A stretch of DNA of 64,000 bases from an uncultured Bacteroidota bacterium (GTDB lineage: Bacteria; Bacteroidota; Bacteroidia; Flavobacteriales; Flavobacteriaceae), in contig CACPPV010000002.1 in NCBI GenBank assembly GCA_902635895.1, forward strand, positions 1 to 64,000, read 5' to 3'. Shown in pieces: positions 1-9,341 of this stretch; the stretch's first letter is position 1, and each line of letters begins with the position of its first letter. Made by a program: the position numbers and the translations under genes. The notes under the pieces are model-generated. The model worked only from the letters and a program-made list of their open reading frames with translations, had not been told where the DNA came from and did not search any database.

Positions 1-3000
1 TTAGAATCAGAAATACCATCATTATCAGAGTCTAAAATACAATTATCACCCACTTTATATTTTAAATAAGGAGTTACTGTCATACCTCCTGCAAAAGCAA
101 ACTTACACGCATAACTAATCTCTTCACCAATAGTTTGATCTTTCAGAGTTAAATTAAATTTATTTTCAGAAACTTTTGTCATTTGAGTTTCACCAAATGG
201 TGACTCTTTCCATGCATACGCTATCAAGTCTGATTTATTATCCAAAAGTTCAAATTCCATTGTCACATTTGTTCCAGAGGTAATAAAAGAATATTTGAAA
301 CCTATATCAAATGATCCTTGTTGAGCGGCAGATAATTGACCTGAACAAGAGTTGTTATTACTTTTTTCAGTTTTAATACTATACGAATTCGATTTTGAAT
401 TTAAATTTCCACTTGGATCTTTAACTTGAATTTTAAATGTGTAATTGCTGTCAGGGTTTAAACCAGGCCAGATTATTGAACTTTCTTCAGATGAGTTTTT
501 TCTATACTGTTTTTCAGTATCACCTAAACTAATAGAATATATTACTTGTCCAGAATTATCGTCTGCATTAACAATAAACTCGACTGAGTTTGAGTTTATT
601 TCACCAAGTTTTGATGTAAAGTTAGTTGGTGGGTCTGAATCGTTTTCATTACTACAGTCTGATCCTACAGTATATTTAATATATTTTGTAACAGACTGCC
701 CTCCGCTGTAAGCGAATTTACAAGCATAACTAACTGTATCTCCTTGATTTAGACCTGTAATTGTTTTACTAAATATTCTGGATGATTGTTGTTTTAATTC
801 AAATTCTTTAAAAGGATCTTCTTGCCATAAATATGCAACTACCCCCTCTTTGTCGGTATCTAAGAGTTCAAAAGTAATCTCAACCTTATTTCCAACTGTT
901 TCAAAAATGGCTTTATAGCCAGCACTAAATTCACCTTGTTGAGCTTCATTTCCTGTAATAACACAACTTTTAACTTCTTCTATATAAACTGTTCTGCTAT
1001 TTGATTTTGTTTCGCCATTTTCATTATCAACAGCAATAGCTGAAATTTCATAAGTTCCTATTTCTACATTATCCCAATTGTATTCATAGGGTTTTTCAAA
1101 ATCCTCATGATGTAATTCATCATTAATTAAAAATTGAATTTTTTCAATACTACCATCCAAATCAGATGCCGATGCACTGATATATATTGATTCATTTTCT
1201 TTGAAAAAAGAATTATTTGTAGGATTTTCTAGTTTAACTGAAGGAGGGTTGTTTCCTGTTTTGTTAACTATAATAAATACTTCATCAGAATCAGAATAAT
1301 CTCCATCATCTAAATTTAAACTAAATTTATAGACACCTTCAATAAGATTTGATATAGAAGGTTTAATTAAATTAATATCATCAAATTCAGCTTTTGAAGG
1401 TCCATAAACTTGATCCCATACATATTCTAATTCATTTTGTCCATCATAAGTAGACAAGCTACCATCAAGAGTTGTACTGTTTTGAGGTAAAATAACAGTT
1501 TTATTATCACCAGCACTTGCTTTAGGGACAGAATATTCTAAATCTTTGGAGAAAGTAAAAGTTAACTTTCCAAGATTAAATTCTCCATTCAAAAAATTTA
1601 TTTTTAAAATATGCTCGCCTTCTTGAATTGGAATGTCATTAATAGTTTTGGATTTAAAATCATCCCAAGAATCAGTTGAGGATACCATCAAGTTTTCAGT
1701 TATTTTTTTTCCATCTATTTCTAATTGAAATGGTCCTCCGCCATTAGGATTATCTGAAGCATATTTATATTCCATATTGTAATATCCAGATTTATCAACG
1801 ATTATACTGTATTCTAACCATTCACCACCTGAAATCCAACCCACAGTTGCTCCCTCGTTTTGAACAATACTTGAATCTACATATTCATCTGATCTAAAAT
1901 CACCATTATTACTTTGAGTTAAGTCCAAATAAGATATTTCTTGACCAATACCTCCTTCAAAAAAATCATAGTGACCCGCTTCAATAATTCCAGGGATTTG
2001 ATTCAATTTATCATTATATGGATATTGTTCACCAACCTGTACTTTAATCACATTCGATAGTTCAAAAGCTTCATCAATATACATTTTGGCATAAAATCTA
2101 TGATTACCAACTTCAAGATTAGATGTTTTGAATTGAAAAGGCTCATCATTAACTGAGCCAATTAATTCATTGTCTTTGTAAAAATCTACTTTACTTAATC
2201 CATCTGTCTCCGATTTTAAATTTAAATCAACTCTACCATTAGCATAAGCTTGATTGAAACTAGAAGTTAAATTACCATCAATTTTAATATCTCTATTAGT
2301 AATCAGTTCGTTTGCAGGTACTTTTAAATTAAATCCATCTGAAAATTCTACATTAATTTCAATATTTGAGTAATTATGAGCAACGTAAGTTTTAATATTG
2401 TCTTTTACAAAAACTGAAGCTATTGGATAATTTGAAGTAATAGTTGAATCAATTAGCCCTATCCCATTTAATGAATGTAACCAATAATAAGTTTGCGCAT
2501 CAGAAATTCCAAATTTCAAGTTTCTATCAGGAGATTTTTTATACAAACTGATAGCTTTTTCAGGATCAATTAATGCTAGGTATTTCCAAAAAGTATCATA
2601 CCATAGATTTGGGTTATCAGATTCGGGATCTAAAATAGCAGTATTGTTTTCAATTTCATTCCATATTTTTTCAACATATTTTTTATTTTCACCTAAATAA
2701 AATGAACCCCCGTGAATTGGATAAAATTCAATACCATAAGAAGCTGTAATGTCAGATGTCCAAAATGTCCCGTTATCGTACGAATTACCCCACACCCTAG
2801 AAACTAGTCCGTAATTTTGATCCGCTTTAAAATTTCGTTCACTGATATCAAACCAATATTCGTTAATAGATGTTTTTTCAGTTGTATACAAATAAATGCC
2901 TAAATCTCTTATTTCATCTTGACCAGTAATAGTTCCCCAATGAATTAATGATGAATTAAATTGCATACTTTCTGAAGTTGATTCTTGGTCATTTCCTCCA

Positions 3001-4538
3001 GGAAATGAAGCAAATCCGTTTGCCCATGAATGCCCTGAATAAGGACTGAAATTTCGTAAAAAAGGAAATTTTTCATCTGATCTATCTGTAGATGCAGCAT
3101 CTCTAATTAGAAAATTGATCATAGGTCCCCAAGTGTCAGCCCATTCGGAATCGAATTGTTGTAAAAATGAAGCAGCATGAATAAAATACCCCCAATGAAA
3201 ATGGTGGTCATTAATGTTGTTATCCTGTCCATGTCCCGCAGGGTAACCAATTAAAGTAGACCAATCATCATTATAGTAGAACATGAATGCTTTTTCTCCA
3301 GACTCATAAGTTAGCCAGTCTTCAAGTCTTTCTTTAATTGTAGAAATAATTTTATCTCTTGCTTCGTGATTTCCAATTTCTTCAGCTATTCTACCTGTCT
3401 GAACCAGTCTATTCATCATTTGACCTTCATTGTAGGAATCTGTCCACAGATCTAATTTATTATTCTCAATCTGTTTTATTTTTTCATCTAATTCTCCTGG
3501 ATTGTAAGAATCACTATATTGATTTAAGTATGGAAGTGTTGATAAAATTCCTGAAAATTTATTTTCAACTGTAAATTTATTTCCCTTTAAAATTTTTAAT
3601 TCTCCTCTTACAGTTGAATAGTTTTTAAAATTAGGTACTTCACTTTCACTTGATAAATTATCCCATTGGTGAGGAAGTAATCCTTGTAGAAAAACTGAAT
3701 TTGAACCTTCTTTTGTCTCAGTTAAAATTTCAAAATCTGTAGTCACAACTGCTGATTGAGAATCGTAATTCCATTTTGTTATGGTGTTAGATGGAAATAC
3801 ATAAGCAAAATCTTTGAATAATTCAGCTTCTTGATTTGCATTTGATGTTGATTGAGGAAGCATTAAAACAGACCAATATTTTTTATCATTTAAACTAGAA
3901 GAATATTTTGATCCACTAACATTCCAAGAACTTCCAGAGGGTGCATAAATAACAAAATCAGCGCCATTACTTGCATTTTCTATAATTATAATTTCATTAT
4001 TTACAGTAACACTTCCACTGTTAACTATTATTTCAACATCTTGATTTGATTGCTTTTCAAAATATATAAATGGCATTCCGATTCCAGATGTTGCAGTCAT
4101 TTTTCTATTACTGTCATCCCAGTTCATAGTAACAGTCCAATCTGAATGATTGGATACAGTTGTTTTATTTGCATTAAGACCAGCCAATCCAATTTCAATT
4201 GCTTTATTATCTCCAATTACCCCCCATGGAATATATGTTACTATAAGTCCATTATTAGTTGTTTTCATAGTCATTGGATAATTAAATAAATTATCAGCAT
4301 GATTTTCTTTTACTAGTTTTGACCACCAATCGTTTGTTGGAACAGGTTTGTTAGCAGCTATACCTGATAATTGTGGGGTTCCTGATGGGTATTGGTTTCT
4401 TCCTGCAGAATCAGTACCAGGAAAGTTTTTAGTATAACTTCCTCCTCCTAAATTTGTTTGTGAAAATGAATATGAGTAAGTAAGAATAAATAATAGTATT
4501 AATACTAAGATTTTTGAATTAATGTTAAAATTACTCAT
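1..4538 (-). CDS. Secreted multidomain GH81 endo-1,3-beta-glucanase (laminarinase), C-terminus cut by window edge
   Basis: An open frame of at least 1512 codons starts at ATG 4538 and runs off the window at base 1. Residues 1-26 form a signal peptide. A family 81 glycoside hydrolase domain follows to about residue 720: the NDHHFHWGYF motif starts at N443 (D444 is the expected acid), SWANG follows, and the QESTSES motif carries E519 and E523, the expected base and its partner four residues on. These enzymes cleave beta-1,3-glucans such as laminarin. C-terminal modules in order: an Ig-like domain (about 755-830), a CBM6-like domain (about 845-985, GWISGGEWLEYS motif), a PKD-like domain (about 1003-1090), a Big-type Ig domain (about 1097-1185), an unnamed 95-residue module, an FN3-like domain (about 1297-1390), a second copy of that module, then a DSDNDGISDS calcium-binding thrombospondin-3-type repeat at the edge. 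A type IX sorting signal may lie beyond the edge. No TAnnTTTG box is seen just upstream. Confidence 0.9.
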   Translation of the reverse strand, partial: MSNFNINSKILVLILLFILTYSYSFSQTNLGGGSYTKNFPGTDSAGRNQYPSGTPQLSGIAANKPVPTNDWWSKLVKENHADNLFNYPMTMKTTNNGLIVTYIPWGVIGDNKAIEIGLAGLNANKTTVSNHSDWTVTMNWDDSNRKMTATSGIGMPFIYFEKQSNQDVEIIVNSGSVTVNNEIIIIENASNGADFVIYAPSGSSWNVSGSKYSSSLNDKKYWSVLMLPQSTSNANQEAELFKDFAYVFPSNTITKWNYDSQSAVVTTDFEILTETKEGSNSVFLQGLLPHQWDNLSSESEVPNFKNYSTVRGELKILKGNKFTVENKFSGILSTLPYLNQYSDSYNPGELDEKIKQIENNKLDLWTDSYNEGQMMNRLVQTGRIAEEIGNHEARDKIISTIKERLEDWLTYESGEKAFMFYYNDDWSTLIGYPAGHGQDNNINDHHFHWGYFIHAASFLQQFDSEWADTWGPMINFLIRDAASTDRSDEKFPFLRNFSPYSGHSWANGFASFPGGNDQESTSESMQFNSSLIHWGTITGQDEIRDLGIYLYTTEKTSINEYWFDISERNFKADQNYGLVSRVWGNSYDNGTFWTSDITASYGIEFYPIHGGSFYLGENKKYVEKIWNEIENNTAILDPESDNPNLWYDTFWKYLALIDPEKAISLYKKSPDRNLKFGISDAQTYYWLHSLNGIGLIDSTITSNYPIASVFVKDNIKTYVAHNYSNIEINVEFSDGFNLKVPANELITNRDIKIDGNLTSSFNQAYANGRVDLNLKSETDGLSKVDFYKDNELIGSVNDEPFQFKTSNLEVGNHRFYAKMYIDEAFELSNVIKVQVGEQYPYNDKLNQIPGIIEAGHYDFFEGGIGQEISYLDLTQSNNGDFRSDEYVDSSIVQNEGATVGWISGGEWLEYSIIVDKSGYYNMEYKYASDNPNGGGPFQLEIDGKKITENLMVSSTDSWDDFKSKTINDIPIQEGEHILKINFLNGEFNLGKLTFTFSKDLEYSVPKASAGDNKTVILPQNSTTLDGSLSTYDGQNELEYVWDQVYGPSKAEFDDINLIKPSISNLIEGVYKFSLNLDDGDYSDSDEVFIIVNKTGNNPPSVKLENPTNNSFFKENESIYISASASDLDGSIEKIQFLINDELHHEDFEKPYEYNWDNVEIGTYEISAIAVDNENGETKSNSRTVYIEEVKSCVITGNEAQQGEFSAGYKAIFETVGNKVEITFELLDTDKEGVVAYLWQEDPFKEFELKQQSSRIFSKTITGLNQGDTVSYACKFAYSGGQSVTKYIKYTVGSDCSNENDSDPPTNFTSKLGEINSNSVEFIVNADDNSGQVIYSISLGDTEKQYRKNSSEESSIIWPGLNPDSNYTFKIQVKDPSGNLNSKSNSYSIKTEKSNNNSCSGQLSAAQQGSFDIGFKYSFITSGTNVTMEFELLDNKSDLIAYAWKESPFGETQMTKVSENKFNLTLKDQTIGEEISYACKFAFAGGMTVTPYLKYKVGDNCILDSDNDGISDS

Positions 4539-4677
4539 GTTTCAATATATAACTTATATAGAAATAATTGTATTACAAAAACTTAACATTTTCTGGGGAA
4601 ATTTAGTTGTTCAAATATTTATGATTCAAGAGGGAAATATTTTTCTAAAACAAGAATGTTATAGTAATGTATAGTTT

Positions 4678-5742
4678 TTAAAAATTATAAGTTTTATTAA
4701 TCAGTAAATAATCCAATATAACAATCGCTGACATTGCTTCAACTATTGGAACTGCTCTTGGAACAACACAAGGATCGTGTCTTCCTTTTCCTTTCATTTC
4801 TACCTCATTATTATTTGAATCAATTGTTTTCTGAGATTTCATAATTGTTGCTACAGGCTTAAAAGCAACGTTGAAATAGATGTCCATTCCATTACTTATG
4901 CCACCTTGAATTCCACCTGAATAGTTCGTTTCAGTTTTTCCATCAGATTTAAATATATCGTTATGCTGACTTCCTTTTAATTTTGATCCATTAAAACCAC
5001 TTCCAAATTCGAATCCTTTGACTGCATTAATTGACAGCATTGCTTTTCCTAATTCGGCGTGAAGCTTGTCAAAAACTGGTTCACCTAATCCAATAGGACA
5101 ATTTTTTATAACACATGTTACAACTCCTCCAACAGTATCACCTTCTTTTCTAATTTGTTTGATGTAATTTTCCATTTTTATTGCTGTATCAGGATCAGCA
5201 CATCTTACAGGATTTTTTTCAATATTAGAAAAGTCTAATAAATTATAATCTTTATCCAGAGAAATCTCACCAACAGAGGACACAAAAGCATTTATTTTGA
5301 TCTTTTTTAGTATCTGTTTTGCAATTGCACCAGCAACTACCCTACAAGCCGTTTCTCTAGCAGAACTTCTTCCTCCTCCTCTATAATCTCTATGGCCATA
5401 TTTTTTATCGTAAACATAGTCAGCGTGTGAGGGTCTGTATGTTTCTTTAATATGGGAATAGTCTTTAGACTTTTGGTCTTTGTTGTGAATTAAAAAACCT
5501 ATTGGAGTTCCTGTGGTTTTTCCTTCAAATATTCCACTGTAAAAAGTTACAGAATCTTCTTCTTTTCTCTGCGTTACAATTGAAGATTGTCCTGGTTTTC
5601 TTCTTTGCATTTCATTTTCAATCAAAGTCAGATCTAATTCAATTCCAGAGGGACAACCATCAATTACACCACCTAAAGCAGGACCATGAGATTCACCAAA
5701 AGTTGTTAATTTAAATATATTTCCAAATGAATTACCTGCCAT
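4678..5742 (-). CDS. aroC: Chorismate synthase
   Basis: 354 residues, the usual length for AroC. It converts 5-enolpyruvylshikimate-3-phosphate to chorismate with reduced FMN, the last step of the shikimate pathway, in the cytoplasm. The family signatures are all present: [10 protein letters not shown] near the N-terminus, RPSHADY followed by [13 protein letters not shown] in the middle, and [13 protein letters not shown] near the C-terminus. The ATG at 5742 lies about 15 nt downstream of the +1 predicted from a TAnnTTTG box at 5762-5769. It is monocistronic or the last gene of its unit; about 140 bp separates it from the GH81 start and holds no gene I can support. A pabB gene that would use its product enters at the right edge of the window. 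Confidence 0.97.
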   Translation of the reverse strand: MAGNSFGNIFKLTTFGESHGPALGGVIDGCPSGIELDLTLIENEMQRRKPGQSSIVTQRKEEDSVTFYSGIFEGKTTGTPIGFLIHNKDQKSKDYSHIKETYRPSHADYVYDKKYGHRDYRGGGRSSARETACRVVAGAIAKQILKKIKINAFVSSVGEISLDKDYNLLDFSNIEKNPVRCADPDTAIKMENYIKQIRKEGDTVGGVVTCVIKNCPIGLGEPVFDKLHAELGKAMLSINAVKGFEFGSGFNGSKLKGSQHNDIFKSDGKTETNYSGGIQGGISNGMDIYFNVAFKPVATIMKSQKTIDSNNNEVEMKGKGRHDPCVVPRAVPIVEAMSAIVILDYLLINKTYNF

Positions 5743-5761
5743 TATATGTACAATTTTTAAA

Positions 5762-5769
5762 CAAAAATA
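5762..5769 (-). promoter_or_regulatory. -7 promoter box of aroC
   Basis: TATTTTTG on the minus strand matches the Bacteroidota -7 consensus TAnnTTTG. With the 4-nt spacing seen at the SRP RNA, transcription would start at about 5757, giving a 15-nt leader before the aroC ATG. Confidence 0.6.
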
Positions 5770-5824
5770 CTTCTAATATTTCTTTTAAAAAAAAGTAAAA
5801 TGAAATTTGAATTTCAATAATAAA

Positions 5825-7519
5825 TTAATTTTTCCAATATTTTTTTTTACTCGATTTTCCAATCCCGGGATTGAATGTATTTGTAGGATCAAGATTTTTA
5901 TAAAAATCTTTAAGAACAGGTTTAGCATAATATTCATGACCGATGTTATGTTCAGCTGGATATTCTGCTCCTACTCTATCATAAATATTTAATAATTGTT
6001 TTTTTAATTTTTCTTCGTCAGCCCCTTTTTTTAGTATATAATTGTGATGAAAAACATGGCAAAATAGGTGTCCATAATAAAATTTATATTCAATTTGGTC
6101 ATCAATACTTTTCGGAAGAACTTCAAGCCATTTTTTCTCATTTCTAGGAAATGCTATGTCTAGTGACATCATATCACCAATATTTTTTTTATTTAAAGCC
6201 TGATATCTTCCTATTGCACTAGCAGAAACATACCTGTGTAACATAGCTTTTTTTGCTTCTTTTGAATTGCAAATAAAAAAATCACCCTCATTATTTTTAA
6301 AAAAATTATTAAAATATTTTTCTGCCTCTTTAATTCCTTCATCAGTCATTTCAATAACCCAGTGATGTTCATAATTATCTCTGTATACTTCCATTTTTTT
6401 TGGTAAATGATTTGGCCAAAACTTACTTAAAAATTGCATCAACTTATCAGAGAATTTTTCAGGAAGAAAGTTTGTTTTTTCTGCTATAATATCTACAATT
6501 CGTTTAATCTCGAACAATGTAGGAAGAAAGTTTGTCCCTAATTTTTCAATAACTATAAAGGTGTCTTTACTATATTTTTTTGCTGCATCATAACAATCTC
6601 TATGTAAATAATCACCTAGTCTTGGAAGAGATTTAAAATTTTTTAAAATATCTCTTCTGATTTTCCAAAAGTTATTTGGATCATTCGATCCAACATAAAA
6701 TATTTTACTTTTTTTAGGGGCTGGATAGGTATCTAGACGAACAGCAAATACTGCAACTTTTCCAGCACTTCCTGATGAACCATACAAAAGTCTTTCGTCT
6801 GCGTTGAAACGTGCAGGAGTGTTTTTATCTACATCTCGAACAATTGTTTCATATTTATTATCTGAGGCTAGTTTTTCGGAGGATTTAATGTCTGAACTAT
6901 TATAATTATTGTTTTCTAGATTGGATAATATTTCTTCTGGTTTAGAACCTAAATTGATATCCAAATCATTTATTAACTCTAGATTACCTTTTTCATTAAT
7001 TTTAGCATACAAGGAAAGTTGTGTAAAAGCTGGACCTCTGTGAACTAGTGATCCTCCAGAATTGTTACATACCCCACCTACTATTGATGCTCCTATTGAG
7101 GTTGAGCCAATTACTGAATGAGGTTCTCTATTTATTGGTTTTAATTTATTTTCTAAATCATATAATGTGCTTCCAGCTAATGCTATAATTTGCCTACCCT
7201 CATTTATGATCTGAATTGTTTTAATTTTAAGTGTGTTTATTATTATAACTGGTCTATCATAATCGTTTCCATATGGTGTTGAACCACCTGTTAACCCAGT
7301 GTTGGCAGCTTGCATAATAATAATTAAATCATGCTTGACACAAATCTTTAAAATTTCCCACATTTCTATTAGGGAAGCAGGTTTTACAACAGCAGTTGCT
7401 TGTCCTTTTCCATATCTCCATCCATTAGTGTAAGGCTCTTTACTCCAATTCTTGATAATAATATTTTTGTGTCCAGAAACACTTATAAATTCATCTATAA
7501 AATGGCAATAATTTTCCAT
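5825..7519 (-). CDS. dld: FAD-dependent D-lactate dehydrogenase (quinone-linked, Dld type)
   Basis: 564 residues, close to the 571 of E. coli Dld, and similar to it through the FAD-binding half (MQAANTGLTGGSTPYGNDYD, then REPHSVIGSTSIGAS, then GGVCNNSGGSLVHRGPA). Dld is a peripheral inner-membrane flavoprotein of the PCMH FAD-binding family that oxidises D-lactate to pyruvate and passes electrons to the quinone pool. The C-terminal membrane-binding and cap regions are also present (AEHNIGHEYYAKPVLKDFY near the end). ATG start at 7519. It is divergent from the thioredoxin-like lipoprotein gene, and the short intergenic region carries that gene's promoter box but no perfect box for dld. Confidence 0.93.
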   Translation of the reverse strand: MENYCHFIDEFISVSGHKNIIIKNWSKEPYTNGWRYGKGQATAVVKPASLIEMWEILKICVKHDLIIIMQAANTGLTGGSTPYGNDYDRPVIIINTLKIKTIQIINEGRQIIALAGSTLYDLENKLKPINREPHSVIGSTSIGASIVGGVCNNSGGSLVHRGPAFTQLSLYAKINEKGNLELINDLDINLGSKPEEILSNLENNNYNSSDIKSSEKLASDNKYETIVRDVDKNTPARFNADERLLYGSSGSAGKVAVFAVRLDTYPAPKKSKIFYVGSNDPNNFWKIRRDILKNFKSLPRLGDYLHRDCYDAAKKYSKDTFIVIEKLGTNFLPTLFEIKRIVDIIAEKTNFLPEKFSDKLMQFLSKFWPNHLPKKMEVYRDNYEHHWVIEMTDEGIKEAEKYFNNFFKNNEGDFFICNSKEAKKAMLHRYVSASAIGRYQALNKKNIGDMMSLDIAFPRNEKKWLEVLPKSIDDQIEYKFYYGHLFCHVFHHNYILKKGADEEKLKKQLLNIYDRVGAEYPAEHNIGHEYYAKPVLKDFYKNLDPTNTFNPGIGKSSKKKYWKN

Positions 7520-7541
7520 TAAACTAATAATATTTAAATAC

Positions 7542-7549
7542 TATATTTG
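7542..7549 (+). promoter_or_regulatory. -7 promoter box of the thioredoxin-like lipoprotein gene
   Basis: TATATTTG matches TAnnTTTG. Predicted +1 is about 7554, ahead of the ATG at 7577. This argues against the in-frame TTG at 7547, which lies inside the box itself. Confidence 0.65.
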
Positions 7550-7576
7550 CCAAAGTTAATTTTTATTCTATCATTG

Positions 7577-8692
7577 ATGAAGAACTATATAACTTTATTA
7601 ATTACTATATCTTTTTTATTTAGTTGTTCTAATAATACCTATACTATAGACGGGGAAACTAATCACGAATCGAACCTAGATGTTTTTTTGGTAAAAATTG
7701 GAAATAGTAACCTTCCAGTTATGGTAGATTCAACTATTGTTAGTGAAGGTAAGTTTTCCTTTACTGATTCAATATCAATTCCTGAAATGCATTATATTGT
7801 TTTTGATAAGCAAAGAGAAAATCTTCCTGTTGTTCTTGAGCCAGGAACAATAAATTTAAAAATCTATAAGGATAGTATTAGAGCTTCAAAAGTAAGTGGT
7901 ACAAAATCAAATGAAGACTTTACAACTTATAAGTCTAAAACAAAAGATTTTTATGATGAATTAACAAAGATTCAAAATGAAATTAGAACTGCAAATTTTA
8001 TGAAAGACACAGTTCTCATAAGAGACTTAACAACACAGTTTGAATCTTTAAGAACTAAACTAATTCAATATGAGGAAAGTTTTATAGTTGAGAATAATGA
8101 TTCTTATCTCTCTTCTCTAATATTGCAAAGAATGCTGATGAATCAGGAACTTGAATTTGAAACTATTGAAAGCTATTTTTCGAGATTTACTGAAATAATT
8201 AAGAAAACAAAATCTTCAAAAGAAATTAAAAACAGAATAAACGAAGTCATTGAATCTAAAAATGCTATATCAATAGGTTCTACTGCACCAGACTTTGAAG
8301 GTCCTGGACTGGACGGAGAACCTATTTCTCTTTCAGATGTGAAATCCAAAATTATTTTACTCGATTTTTGGGCGTCATGGTGTGGTCCTTGTAGAATCGA
8401 AAACCCTGATTTAGTTAAGCTTAAAAATAAATATTCTTCTAATGAATTTGAGATTGTAGGAATTTCTTTAGATAGAGATAGAGATTCATGGATAAACGCA
8501 ATAAAAAATGATAACATTGAGAATTGGGTTCACATTTCAAATTTAAAATTTTGGGGTGAACCAATTGCTAAACTTTATAAAGTTATTCAAATGCCAACAA
8601 CATTTTTATTAGATGAAAATAGAAATGTTATAGGAAAAGATGTTAAAGGCATTGATCTTGAAAATTTAATTTCAGAACACCTTCAGAAGTAA
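7577..8692 (+). CDS. Thioredoxin-fold lipoprotein (TlpA/ResA-like, with DUF4369-type N-terminus)
   Basis: 371 residues from ATG 7577. A lipoprotein signal ends at C17 (SFLFSC lipobox). A beta-rich DUF4369-like domain fills about residues 20-120, a helical spacer follows, and a C-terminal AhpC/TSA-Redoxin domain of TlpA type carries WASWCGPC with the redox pair C269 and C272. Such lipoproteins act in the periplasm or on the envelope as disulfide reductases or oxidases; the substrate is unknown. I chose this start because the upstream in-frame TTG at 7547 lies within the promoter box and would separate the signal peptide from the N-terminus. Its stop abuts that of the convergent rhomboid gene with no intervening base. 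A cysteine-less relative lies at 36290. Confidence 0.88.
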   Translation: MKNYITLLITISFLFSCSNNTYTIDGETNHESNLDVFLVKIGNSNLPVMVDSTIVSEGKFSFTDSISIPEMHYIVFDKQRENLPVVLEPGTINLKIYKDSIRASKVSGTKSNEDFTTYKSKTKDFYDELTKIQNEIRTANFMKDTVLIRDLTTQFESLRTKLIQYEESFIVENNDSYLSSLILQRMLMNQELEFETIESYFSRFTEIIKKTKSSKEIKNRINEVIESKNAISIGSTAPDFEGPGLDGEPISLSDVKSKIILLDFWASWCGPCRIENPDLVKLKNKYSSNEFEIVGISLDRDRDSWINAIKNDNIENWVHISNLKFWGEPIAKLYKVIQMPTTFLLDENRNVIGKDVKGIDLENLISEHLQK

Positions 8693-9313
8693 TTATTTTT
8701 TTATAAATCTCTCAATAATAAAGGGGAGAATAAGTAATAAGATAAGCCAAGTTTGACTAACTATAATACTAGGTTTAATAATAATAGTAATTATAATTCC
8801 TGAAATTGCTCCTCCTAGATGTGCTGAATGTCCAATATTGTCATTAAGCTTCTTCATACCATAAATACTATATAAAATATATACAATTCCAAAAATATAA
8901 GATGGTAAAGGAATTGGAAATAAGATAAATACAAGTTTCATTTCAGGAAACAACAAAATAGCAGAATAAACTATACCGCTTACTGCCCCACTTGCACCAA
9001 CAGCCGAATAAAACCCGTTGTTTTTATATTGTTTATATGTGTAATAATTTCCAAAATAAAGACTTACTATGTAAATAATTATGTAGTATAAACCTCCTAG
9101 TTCATTTAATATTTGATTAGAAAATACAAGAAGCGTAAAAAGATTTAAAAACAAATGATTAAAATCTACATGTAAAAAAGCAGATGAAAACATTCTATAC
9201 TTTTCACCATTTTTAACAGAAATAATACTGAATTTGTATTTATTAAAAAAAGAATGGTCTTTAAAACCTTTGATTGAAATTAAAACTGTTAATGCGATAA
9301 TTAAATACAACAT
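8693..9313 (-). CDS. Rhomboid family intramembrane serine protease
   Basis: 206 residues with about six membrane segments, the compact bacterial rhomboid core. The catalytic dyad is visible: S108 in GASGAVSG and H165 in GHSAHLGG. The family's first-loop motif is present as H48, H53 and N57 (HVDFNHLFLN). Rhomboids cut transmembrane helices within the inner membrane; the substrate is not known here. The ATG at 9313 lies exactly 4 nt after a perfect TAnnTTTG box (9318-9325), so the mRNA is predicted to be leaderless. It is divergent from the acyltransferase gene with only 28 bp between start codons, and convergent with the thioredoxin-like gene. Confidence 0.92.
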   Translation of the reverse strand: MLYLIIALTVLISIKGFKDHSFFNKYKFSIISVKNGEKYRMFSSAFLHVDFNHLFLNLFTLLVFSNQILNELGGLYYIIIYIVSLYFGNYYTYKQYKNNGFYSAVGASGAVSGIVYSAILLFPEMKLVFILFPIPLPSYIFGIVYILYSIYGMKKLNDNIGHSAHLGGAISGIIITIIIKPSIIVSQTWLILLLILPFIIERFIKK

Positions 9314-9317
9314 TATT

Positions 9318-9325
9318 CAAAAATA
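9318..9325 (-). promoter_or_regulatory. -7 promoter box of the rhomboid gene (leaderless)
   Basis: TATTTTTG on the minus strand, then AATA, then the ATG. The 4-nt spacing equals that between box and 5' end at the SRP RNA, so +1 should be the A of the start codon. The box is 3 bp from the divergent box at 9329-9336. Confidence 0.65.
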
Positions 9326-9328
9326 TGA

Positions 9329-9336
9329 TAAATTTG
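9329..9336 (+). promoter_or_regulatory. -7 promoter box of the acyltransferase gene
   Basis: TAAATTTG, followed after 5 nt by the ATG at 9342. The predicted +1 (9341) is one base before the start codon, so the mRNA would have essentially no leader. Confidence 0.62.
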
Positions 9337-9341
9337 CATCA

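Noticed and set aside
4539-4677. A small gene or terminator between the glucanase and aroC genes
   Set aside because: The 139 bp hold no convincing frame with a start, no clear hairpin with T-run, and no perfect promoter box.
7547-7576. TTG start giving a longer thioredoxin-like lipoprotein
   Set aside because: The codon lies inside the TATATTTG box and would put extra residues before the lipoprotein signal; ATG 7577 is better. The same reasoning removes a TTG at 43131 and an earlier start for glyA at 41616.
9234-9341. Longer acyltransferase starting at TTG 9234
   Set aside because: It would overlap the divergent rhomboid coding region by 80 bp and precede the promoter box; the added residues do not resemble the family.
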